Assembly: GCA_964497615.1 (NCBI GenBank)
Contig: CAZCEC010000061.1
Span: forward strand, 1-40,302
Length of the DNA stretch: 40,302 nt
Reading direction: 5' to 3'
From: CAZCEC01 sp964497615
GTDB taxonomy: Bacteria > Chloroflexota > Anaerolineae > Anaerolineales > UBA6663
Part shown: piece by piece, positions 31,874 through 38,904 of the stretch
How positions within the stretch are numbered: the first letter of the stretch is position 1
Layout of the letters: each line of letters begins with the position of its first letter
The notes under the pieces: model-generated
Databases searched by the model: none
The model's input: only the letters and a program-made list of their open reading frames with translations
What the model was told of the DNA's origin: nothing
Position numbers and translations under genes: made by a program

Positions 31874-33628
31874 GTGTCCCTCCGTCGCCTCTTCCTCGCC
31901 CTGGCCGCTCTCAGCGCCCTTGCCCTCCACCCCGCCCAACCCGCGCCCAGCGCCCCGTCTCCCGCCAGCGTGCCCCTCCTTGTCCCCGAGGACGCTGCCG
32001 TCCCGCGCTCCCTCCTCGCCCCGCAGCCCATCCTCGTTGCCCGTGTCTACTTCCGTGACTTGGCCGACCGTGACCGTCTCGCCGCTGAGTACGACGCGGT
32101 GGAGTCCCCGACGACCGGCGGCGCTATCACCCTGCTGCTCACCCATGCCGAACATGCCGCCCTCCTCGGCGCCGGCTATCGCGTGGAGATCGATCAGGCG
32201 CAGACCGCGCTCGTCAACGCTCCCGCACCCGGCGGCGGCTCCCAGGCCGAGGGCATCCCTGGCTACACCTGCTACCGCACGGTCGAAGAGACCTACGCCG
32301 ATATGGCCGCCCTGGCCCTCGCGCATCCCACGCTGGCCGCCTGGAACGACATCGGCGACAGTTGGGAGAAGGTCACCTCCGGCGGCGCGGCCGGCTACGA
32401 CCTGAATGTCCTCGTGCTCACCAACCAGGCCCGGCCCGGCCCCAAACCCATCTTCTTCCTCATCGCCGCCATCCACGCCCGCGAGTACGCCACCGCCGAA
32501 CTGGCCGTCCGCTACGCCCAATACCTGCTGGCGAACTATGGCGTGGACCCGGACGTGACCTGGCTGCTGGACTACTTTGAAATCCACATCGTCCCCCAGG
32601 CCAACCCCGACGGCCGCAAGATCGCCGAAAGCGGCGTCTTGCACCGTAAGAACACCAACGCCTCCAACGGCGGCGCCTGCCTGGGCGAGTGGTACAGCCA
32701 TTGGGGCACCGACCTAAACCGCAATAGCAGCTTCCACTGGAACAACGGCGGCACCAGCACCAACCCCTGCTCGGAAACCTACCTGGGCCCCTCGGCCGCC
32801 TCCGAACCGGAGACCCAGGCCCTCCAGGCCTACGCGCTCGCCCACCTGGCCGACCGGCGCGGCCCCCTCATCACCGACACGGCCCCGGCCGAGACCGAGG
32901 GCCTGTTCATCACCCTGCACAGCTACGGCCAGTTGGTGCTCTTCCCCTGGGGCGATACGGACGATCCCGCGCCCAACCACGCCGGCCTGCAAACCCTGGG
33001 CCGCAAGTTTGGTTTCTTTAACCAGTATCAGGTCTGCCAGTCCGGCCCCTGCCTCTACGCCACCTCTGGCGCCACCGATGACTTCGTCTACGGCGAGTTG
33101 GGCGTGCCGGCCTACACTTTCGAGTTGGGCACTTCGTTCTTCCAAAGCTGCGCCTACTTCGAGAACAACCTGCTCCCTGGCAACCTGCCCGCGCTGCTAT
33201 ACGCCGCCAAGGCCGCGCGCCGCCCGTACCAGTCGCCCCTCGGCCCCGACACCGTGAGCGTCACCGTCAGCGCCCCTTTCGTTGCCCCAGGTGCGCCCGT
33301 CACCCTCACCGCCCTGGCCGACGACACCCGCTCCGACAGCAATGGCCACGGCATTGAGCCTGGCCAGCTCATCTCCGCCGCCCGCTATTCGATTGATGCG
33401 CCGTCCTGGGTCACGGGCACCGCCACCATCCCGCTATCCGTCCTCGACGGCGTCTTCAACTCGACCACCGAAACTGTCTTTGCCGTGTTGGACACGACCG
33501 GCTGGCCGCTCGGCCGCTATCTCGTCTTCGTGGAGAGCCAGGATGCCGACGGCAACTGGGGAGTCCCTGGCGCCGTCTTCATCTCTATCGTCCAGCGCCA
33601 CTTCTTCCCCGTCATCGCCCATGACTGA
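31874..33628 (+). CDS. Secreted M14 zinc carboxypeptidase
   Basis: A 584-residue secreted metallocarboxypeptidase. A signal peptide (SLRRLFLALAALSALALHP) is followed by a propeptide-like region to about 125. The M14 catalytic domain (about 130-445) shows all key residues: FLIAAIHAREYATAEL (zinc ligands His201 and Glu204), PQANPDGRK, WGTDLNRNSSFHW (substrate-binding Asn-Arg), LFITLHSYGQLVLFPWG (third ligand His349) and AYTFELGTSFF (general base Glu417). A beta-sandwich domain (about 460-570) follows. The protein ends VQRHFFPVIAHD, another hydrophobic-Pro tail. The start is GTG, 8 nt behind TATAAT. Its stop overlaps the start of the alpha/beta hydrolase by 8 nt. It probably trims peptides outside the cell. 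Confidence 0.9.
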   Translation: MSLRRLFLALAALSALALHPAQPAPSAPSPASVPLLVPEDAAVPRSLLAPQPILVARVYFRDLADRDRLAAEYDAVESPTTGGAITLLLTHAEHAALLGAGYRVEIDQAQTALVNAPAPGGGSQAEGIPGYTCYRTVEETYADMAALALAHPTLAAWNDIGDSWEKVTSGGAAGYDLNVLVLTNQARPGPKPIFFLIAAIHAREYATAELAVRYAQYLLANYGVDPDVTWLLDYFEIHIVPQANPDGRKIAESGVLHRKNTNASNGGACLGEWYSHWGTDLNRNSSFHWNNGGTSTNPCSETYLGPSAASEPETQALQAYALAHLADRRGPLITDTAPAETEGLFITLHSYGQLVLFPWGDTDDPAPNHAGLQTLGRKFGFFNQYQVCQSGPCLYATSGATDDFVYGELGVPAYTFELGTSFFQSCAYFENNLLPGNLPALLYAAKAARRPYQSPLGPDTVSVTVSAPFVAPGAPVTLTALADDTRSDSNGHGIEPGQLISAARYSIDAPSWVTGTATIPLSVLDGVFNSTTETVFAVLDTTGWPLGRYLVFVESQDADGNWGVPGAVFISIVQRHFFPVIAHD

Positions 33629-34529
33629 CCGCCCCATGCCCCCGCTGCCCGCCACCCAGTTTGCCCGCGTCAACGGCCTGCGCCTCGCCTACGCTCATTG
33701 GCCGGGCGCGCCCGGCGCGCCCGCCCTCCTCTGCCTGCCCCACCTCACCGGCCACAAGTTCAGCTTCACCGATCTCGCCCTCGCCCTCGCGCCCGCCTAC
33801 GACGTCTACGCCCTCGACCTGCGCGGGCGCGGTGAGAGCGAAAAGCCCGCCGAGGGCTACGGCTTCGCCTACCACGCCGCCGACGTGCTGGCCCTGGCCG
33901 ATTCCCTTGGCCTATCCGAGTTTGGGTTGATCGGGCACTCTTTCGGGGCCACGGCCAGCGTCTATCTGGCCTCCATCCGCCCGCAGCGGGTGCGGGTCGT
34001 GGTGCTCATGGATGGCGGCGCCGACCCTCGCGACGACAATCTGCGCGCCATGTATCCCACCATCGCCCGGCTGGACCAGACGTACCTCACCCTCGACGCT
34101 TACCTGGCCGCCATGCGCGCCGTCCCCTTCTTCCGCGATTGGGATGCGGCCCTGGAGCGTTACTTCCGCGCCGATGTGGAACAGATGCCGGACGGCAGCG
34201 TGCGCTCGCGCTCCTCCGCCCTCGCCATCGCCCGCGACCTCGACGCGCACTTCTTCTACAGCATGTGCCTGCACTTCCCCGCCTTGCGTTGTCCCACCCT
34301 CTTCCTGCGCCCCGCCCTGGGCCTCCTCGGCGACCGCGGCCACGTCTTCTCCGAGGCCGAGGCCAACGCCATCACCCGCCACATCCCCAACTGCCGCCGC
34401 GCCGAGGTGCCCGGCTGCAACCACTACACCATGCTGTTAAAGTCCGGCCCGCCTGTGCTGCCGGCCATTAGTGGCTTCCTGGCCGAGCATCTCCCCCTTT
34501 CATCCGAGGAAGGGGGGCCGGGAGGTTAA
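33621..34529 (+). CDS. Alpha/beta hydrolase
   Basis: A 302-residue alpha/beta-hydrolase-fold enzyme. It shows LLCLPHLTGHKFSFTDLALA (oxyanion region), YALDLRGRGESEKP, the nucleophile elbow GLIGHSFGAT with Ser107, and GCNHYTML with the catalytic His268. An acidic residue after the sixth strand is expected in LLGDRGHVF. The substrate is unknown: esterase, lactonase or C-C hydrolase are all possible. The frame is open from 33282, but ATG 33621 begins the conserved part and overlaps the peptidase stop by 8 nt. The last 13 residues (HLPLSSEEGGPGG) and the stop codon come from a stem-loop repeat shared with 31812-31850. It converges with the cytochrome gene, overlapping it by 4 nt. Confidence 0.85.
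   Translation: MTDRPMPPLPATQFARVNGLRLAYAHWPGAPGAPALLCLPHLTGHKFSFTDLALALAPAYDVYALDLRGRGESEKPAEGYGFAYHAADVLALADSLGLSEFGLIGHSFGATASVYLASIRPQRVRVVVLMDGGADPRDDNLRAMYPTIARLDQTYLTLDAYLAAMRAVPFFRDWDAALERYFRADVEQMPDGSVRSRSSALAIARDLDAHFFYSMCLHFPALRCPTLFLRPALGLLGDRGHVFSEAEANAITRHIPNCRRAEVPGCNHYTMLLKSGPPVLPAISGFLAEHLPLSSEEGGPGG
34494..34529. repeat. Stem-loop repeat supplying the hydrolase C-terminus
   Basis: CCCCCTT (34494-34500) pairs with AAGGGGG (34511-34517). The following GCCGGGAGGTTAAG matches the flank of the stem-loop at 31827-31850 (AAGGGGGCCGGGGGGTTAGG). It lies at the very end of the alpha/beta hydrolase gene and carries its stop codon. Confidence 0.65.
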
Positions 34530-36802
34530 GTCCCCCGCCGCACCCAGTTCACCAACTGCACCACCCATCCGCCCGCTGCCGGCGCCCCCGGCGGCAGGAG
34601 GTCATCGTGCTCCCGGCCGTCCGCGTGGCACTCCAGGCACCGCCCCCCGATGTTGCTGATGCCCTCCTCATTGTGCTTGTTGATCATCCGATTCTCGTCA
34701 TGGCAGCCATAGCACGTCCAATCGCTGCCGCCCGAGGGATGGCAGCTCGCGCAGTTCCCATTGGCGTCGCCGTGGTCCAGCGGAAAGCTGTGGCTGAAAG
34801 TCGCGCCCTCCCAACTGTTAGTGTTGTGGCAGTCTGAGCACTGCCCCGCGAAGTGGTTCTGCGGCCGGGCGTGACACGCCTGGCAATCGGTCAGGCCGGC
34901 GTGGTCGAACGTCGCGTTGTGCCAGTTGCCCGTGTCGGTGTGGCAATTGCGGCACGCCCCCGAAAAGTGGTTGCCCGGCGGCGCGTGGCAGGTCGAGCAG
35001 TCGGTCGTGCCAATATTGGCGTGACTGAAGGTGGCGCCTGACCAGGTGCTCGTGTTGTGGCAATCCGAGCACTGGCCGCCAAAGTGGTTCTGCGGCCGGG
35101 CGTGGCAGCCCTGGCAGTCGGTGAACCCGGTGTGGTTGAAACTGGCCGGCGTCCAGGCGCTCGTCGAGTGACAGGCCGAGCACTGCCCCGTAAAGTGATT
35201 GGCGGGCCGCCCGTGGCAGGCCTGGCAATCCGTGAAACCGGTGTGATTGAACGTCGCTGGGGTCCAGGCGGCGGTGCCGTGGCAGGCCGAGCACTGCCCC
35301 GCGAAGTGGTTGGCGGGCTTGCTCCCGCTGTGGCACGCGGCGCAGTCGGTAAACCCGCTGTGATTGAAAGTGGCCGGGATGTAGGAGGTTGTGTTGTGGC
35401 AGTTCGAGCATTGCCCGGCAAAGTGGTTAGCGGGTTTGTCCTTGGTGTGACATGCCGCGCAGTCCGTCAGCCCCGCGTGGCTAAAGGTGGCCGGCACCCA
35501 TGCGTTGGTGGCGTGGCAGGCTGAGCACTGGCCCGCGAAGTGGTTGGCCGGCTTATCCACCGTGTGGCAGGCCACGCAGTCCGTCAGCCCCGCGTGGCTA
35601 AAGTTGGCCGGCACCCATGCGTTGGTGGCGTGGCAGGCTGAGCACTGGCCCGCGAAGTGGTTGGCCGGCTTATCCACCGTGTGGCAGGCCACGCAGTCCG
35701 CCAGGCCGGTGTGGCTGAATGTCGCCGGTGTCCACGTGCTGGTGCTGTGGCACGTGGAGCATTGGCCCGCGAAGTGATTGACCGGCTTGTCCACCGTGTG
35801 GCAGGCCGCGCAATCCGTCTGCCCCACGTGGCTGAACGTCGCTGGGGTCCACGCTGTGGTGGAATGGCAGGTGGAGCACTGGCCGGCAAAGTGATTGACC
35901 GGCTTGTCCACGGTGTGACAGGCCGCGCAATCTGTCTGCCCCGCGTGGTCAAACGTCGCCGGGGTCCAAACGGTAGTGCTGTGGCAGGTCGCGCAGTCGC
36001 CCGCGTAGTGCGGCACGGGCAGCACGTCTGTATGGCACGCCGCGCACTCCGCGGGCGTGCCCCGATAGTGGCCGCCGGTGTGGCAGTCCAGGCACGCGAT
36101 AGCGGCGTGCTGGCCGGTGAGCTGAAATGCGAGCTGCGCGTGCGGGTTGGCCCCCGGCGGAAACGGCACCGGCTGGGTCTGGTCGAGCGGAACCTCGGTC
36201 GGGCGCGCTTCCGTTGGCGCCGGCGTCGGCGTGGCGAACCCCAGGTCAACCTGCGCCACCTCCACGATGGCGTCGGTCTCCGCGTCTGCGTTGTCGCTGG
36301 CCGCCCGCAGTGCCGCGACTTTGGCTTGCGCCGCCGCATAGAGGCCCGGTTGGTCCGCCGGCAGCCGCACCAACTGGGCCAGTGCGGCGCTGGCGCTGGC
36401 CGCCGCGCGCACCAGCCGGCCCCGCAGCGCCACCGATGCCTCGGGCGGCGCCGCGGCCACCGCGCGCGCGGCCTGGTTAAGGGCGGCATCTAGCGCCGAC
36501 AGCGCCGTCAATTCGTGCTCGGTGCCCGCACTGGCCGCCAGGTCCTGCGCGCGGCGTTCGGCCAGATCGAGCAGCAGGTTGGCCCGCGCCGCCGGGTCCA
36601 GCGTGAACACCACCCGCACCTGCTCCGCCGCCGCCTGCAAGCCAAACAGCGCGTCGCCGGGCCGGAAGGGCGCGGCCCACGCCAGCGCCACAAAGCCGGT
36701 GCCCGCCGCCACGCTCATCGCCGTCACCGCCACCAGCCCGCGCAGCATCAGCCGCGGCGCGTGTTGTGCCAGCCATGATCCCAGGCGCGAGATGACCGTC
36801 AT
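34526..36802 (-). CDS. Membrane-anchored 26-heme c-type cytochrome with DUF5667-like N-terminus
   Basis: A 758-residue multiheme cytochrome. An N-terminal helix (about residues 21-44) anchors or exports it. Residues 46-150 (FRPGDALFGLQAAAEQVRVV, then LLLDLAERRAQDLAA) resemble DUF5667. A Pro/Thr linker leads to 26 CxxCH heme sites between about residues 237 and 735. The core is a 39-residue unit with two hemes, of the form CAACHTVDKPxNHFAGQ and CSxCHxTxxWxPATFxHxGxTD. The His of NHFAGQ and FSHxG are the likely distal heme ligands. The last three hemes (CASCH, CYGCH, CLECH) are spaced differently. Units differ little, and two are nearly identical in DNA. ATG 36802 overlaps the oxidoreductase stop (TGATG), and GGGAGG is 8 nt upstream. 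It is the last gene of the electron-transfer operon, probably facing the outside and acting as a long electron conduit or store. Confidence 0.92.
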   Translation of the reverse strand: MTVISRLGSWLAQHAPRLMLRGLVAVTAMSVAAGTGFVALAWAAPFRPGDALFGLQAAAEQVRVVFTLDPAARANLLLDLAERRAQDLAASAGTEHELTALSALDAALNQAARAVAAAPPEASVALRGRLVRAAASASAALAQLVRLPADQPGLYAAAQAKVAALRAASDNADAETDAIVEVAQVDLGFATPTPAPTEARPTEVPLDQTQPVPFPPGANPHAQLAFQLTGQHAAIACLDCHTGGHYRGTPAECAACHTDVLPVPHYAGDCATCHSTTVWTPATFDHAGQTDCAACHTVDKPVNHFAGQCSTCHSTTAWTPATFSHVGQTDCAACHTVDKPVNHFAGQCSTCHSTSTWTPATFSHTGLADCVACHTVDKPANHFAGQCSACHATNAWVPANFSHAGLTDCVACHTVDKPANHFAGQCSACHATNAWVPATFSHAGLTDCAACHTKDKPANHFAGQCSNCHNTTSYIPATFNHSGFTDCAACHSGSKPANHFAGQCSACHGTAAWTPATFNHTGFTDCQACHGRPANHFTGQCSACHSTSAWTPASFNHTGFTDCQGCHARPQNHFGGQCSDCHNTSTWSGATFSHANIGTTDCSTCHAPPGNHFSGACRNCHTDTGNWHNATFDHAGLTDCQACHARPQNHFAGQCSDCHNTNSWEGATFSHSFPLDHGDANGNCASCHPSGGSDWTCYGCHDENRMINKHNEEGISNIGGRCLECHADGREHDDLLPPGAPAAGGWVVQLVNWVRRGT
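35459..35692. repeat. 117-bp tandem duplication within the cytochrome gene
   Basis: 35459-35575 and 35576-35692 are copies of 117 bp that differ at a single base. Each codes for one 39-residue, two-heme module, so the duplication keeps the frame and adds two hemes. Other modules in the gene are clearly more diverged. Confidence 0.9.
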
Positions 36803-38145
36803 CACCGTGGCCTCCCTGCTGGCTCCGGGTGTGCCGGCCGCTTCTGAACCAAACGCAAGATGGCCTGCTCCAGCGCCGGCCCCCCGGACTGTAGGTGCGG
36901 GCGCAGCGCGCTCACATCAGCCTGGTCTTCGATCAACGCGCGCAGCGGGTCGGCCAGCGTCTGCCGGCCCACCACCAGCGCCCCGGCCAGCCGGTCGCCG
37001 TCCAGCACCAGCCGCAGCGTGTTCGTCCCATCCTGGCTCCACGCGCCGGCATAGGCGTGCGGGCGTGTGGCCCACACCTCCGATGATCCACGTGACATCG
37101 TCTGGAATACTTCCGCATCGTCGCCTCGGCCGTTGCCCAGTTGGCCGATGGCGGTCACATGCAGCCCGAACAGCAGGCAGGCGTTGAAGGGGGTCCCCTT
37201 CACATACGGCTGGCGCGCGCCGGCCATGTTCGCTCCCGCCGCCCGCCCCGCCGCCACCGCCGTCGGCCACAGCACATCCAGCAGGTGCTGCCCCGTCCAC
37301 CGGTCATACACCTGGGCGCAGTCGCCCGCCGCGTAGACGCCCGGCACGTTGGTCTGCAAATACTCATCCACCAGCAGTGCCCGGTCCAACTTCAGCGGCG
37401 TGTCCTGCGCCAGCTCCAATTGCGGCTTCACCCCAATCGCCGCCCCCACCAGGTCGCACGGAAACTCCTCGCCCGCCTTCAGCCGTACGCCCCTCACGCG
37501 CCCCTCGCTATCCGGCAGCACTGCCTCGATCTCGGTATTGTAGTGCAGGTGGATGCCGTGCCCCCGCATCCGGGCCTCCAGCAGCCCAGACTCCACCTCG
37601 TTGAACACCGCCGACCACAGCCCGCGCTTGCGAATGAAATAGTGCGTCTCGATCCCCTGGTGCCCCAGCCCCTCGGCCAGTTCCAGCGCCGTAATGCCGC
37701 CGCCAATGACGACGGCCCGCCTGGCCGTGCGCGCCCGCCGCAGCAGGTCGCGCGTGCCGGCCAGGGTGTCCAGGTAAACCACGCCGTCCAGGTCCGCGCC
37801 GGGGTAGGGCGGGGGGGTGGCCCGCGCGCCGGTGGCAATCAGCAGCCGGTCAAACACCGGGGCGCGCCCGTCGTCCAGCACCACCCGCCGCGCCTCCAGG
37901 TCCAGCTTCACTGCCCGCCCATACACCAGCGCGATGCGCTGCTCGCCATACCACGCCTCGCGCCGGGCCATCACCTGCGTGTCCGACACCTCGTTGATGA
38001 CCACGTAGGCCAGCCCTGGCCGCGAGTACATCGGGAACGGCTCGCCGCTGACAATCGTGATGTGCCCATGCGGATCGCGCGCCCGGATGGCCTCGGCGGC
38101 GGTCACGCCCGCCGCCCCATTGCCCACAATCACGTAGTTGGTCAT
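36802..38145 (-). CDS. FAD-dependent NAD(P)-type oxidoreductase
   Basis: A 447-residue flavoprotein of the pyridine nucleotide-disulfide oxidoreductase class I type, like nitrite reductase N-domains and rubredoxin/ferredoxin reductases. The FAD Rossmann motif is at the start (YVIVGNGAAGVTAAEAIRA), RLLIATGARATPPPYPG is the ATG motif, RAVVIGGGITALELAEGL is the NAD(P)-binding motif, and VPGVYAAGDCAQVYD binds the FAD ribityl chain. There is no CxxxxC redox disulfide. About 130 residues follow after the core. It would move electrons between NAD(P)H and the ferredoxin encoded just upstream. A ferredoxin plus a flavin oxidoreductase recalls the CooF-FNOR pair of CO dehydrogenase clusters, but there is no CO dehydrogenase here. 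Its start overlaps the ferredoxin stop by 4 nt (ATGA). Confidence 0.9.
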   Translation of the reverse strand: MTNYVIVGNGAAGVTAAEAIRARDPHGHITIVSGEPFPMYSRPGLAYVVINEVSDTQVMARREAWYGEQRIALVYGRAVKLDLEARRVVLDDGRAPVFDRLLIATGARATPPPYPGADLDGVVYLDTLAGTRDLLRRARTARRAVVIGGGITALELAEGLGHQGIETHYFIRKRGLWSAVFNEVESGLLEARMRGHGIHLHYNTEIEAVLPDSEGRVRGVRLKAGEEFPCDLVGAAIGVKPQLELAQDTPLKLDRALLVDEYLQTNVPGVYAAGDCAQVYDRWTGQHLLDVLWPTAVAAGRAAGANMAGARQPYVKGTPFNACLLFGLHVTAIGQLGNGRGDDAEVFQTMSRGSSEVWATRPHAYAGAWSQDGTNTLRLVLDGDRLAGALVVGRQTLADPLRALIEDQADVSALRPHLQSGGPALEQAILRLVQKRPAHPEPAGRPR

Positions 38146-38903
38146 GGCGCGCCCTCCGCGCCGGCCTCGGGCGCCACTTCAAAATAACGTCCCACCACTT
38201 CGTGATACAGCGCCTCGTTTAGCCCGCGCAGCCGCTCGTCCGCCGGCACCCGCATGAGCGCCTGCGTTGGGCAGTCCTTCACGCACGCGCTCTCTGCATA
38301 GCCCTCGCACAGGTTGCATTTGTCGGCCCGCATCTGCGCCTTGGGCGCGGCCGGAGCCGTGTCCCAGCGCAGGGTGCCGCGCGGACACACCTCGATGCAC
38401 AGCCCGCACTGCACGCAGCGCGGGTCGTCCACCGTCAGCCCCTGCCGCGCATAGTCGCGCACCTGGATGCCGGCCGGGCAGTTGTAGCCGCATACCCCGC
38501 ACTGCACACAGCGGGTGGCGTCAGCCGTCACCCGCCCCGCTTCCGGCTTGGTGTGCCCGCCGCGCGCCAGCCCCAGCACCCGTGCAAAGAACCCCTCGCG
38601 CGCCCGGTGCTCGCTGGGCACCAGCACCACCACGCCATACGGGCAGGCCTCCACGCACTTGTTGCACCCCCGGCAGGCCTCACTCACAAACGTGCGCCCA
38701 TCGTGCAGGTGCATCCCGTCCAGCCGGCAGGCGTTCACGCAGGGCGTGTCCGGGCAGTTGCGGCACACGTTCGGCAGTTGGAACTGCCCAAAGCGCGGCC
38801 CCTCCAGGCTCATCCGCGCGCGTCCGTGGCGGTTCTTGCAGGTGGTGGTGCACACATCGCACACCACGCACTTGCTCAGATCGCGGATCAGGACCTCGCG
38901 CAT
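38142..38903 (-). CDS. Poly-[4Fe-4S] ferredoxin-like electron-transfer protein
   Basis: A 253-residue iron-sulfur protein with 24 motif cysteines in six groups: 12/15/18/22 (CVVCDVCTTTC), 47/50/55/59 (CRNCPDTPCVNAC), 77/80/83/87 (CRGCNKCVEACP), 132/135/138/142 (CVQCGVCGYNCP), 163/166/169/173 (CVQCGLCIEVCP) and 196/199/207/211 (CNLCEGYAESACVKDC). This would allow up to six [4Fe-4S] clusters. The first half is like HycB/CooF/DmsB-type subunits, and two more ferredoxin repeats have been added. No signal peptide is seen, so it is cytosolic, perhaps docked to a membrane partner. GGAG stands 4 nt before the ATG. It begins one nucleotide after the upstream cytochrome stop and overlaps the flavoprotein start, so the three are co-translated. 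Confidence 0.92.
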   Translation of the reverse strand: MREVLIRDLSKCVVCDVCTTTCKNRHGRARMSLEGPRFGQFQLPNVCRNCPDTPCVNACRLDGMHLHDGRTFVSEACRGCNKCVEACPYGVVVLVPSEHRAREGFFARVLGLARGGHTKPEAGRVTADATRCVQCGVCGYNCPAGIQVRDYARQGLTVDDPRCVQCGLCIEVCPRGTLRWDTAPAAPKAQMRADKCNLCEGYAESACVKDCPTQALMRVPADERLRGLNEALYHEVVGRYFEVAPEAGAEGAP

Positions 38904-38904
38904 G

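Noticed and set aside
34800..36050. CRISPR-like regular repeats
   Set aside because: The 117-nt periodicity is coding: it is the two-heme protein module in frame, and there are no unique spacers or cas genes.
34526..38145. CO dehydrogenase-linked (CooF/FNOR) module
   Set aside because: The ferredoxin and flavoprotein resemble that pair, but no CO dehydrogenase or maturation gene is present in the window, so the link cannot be claimed.
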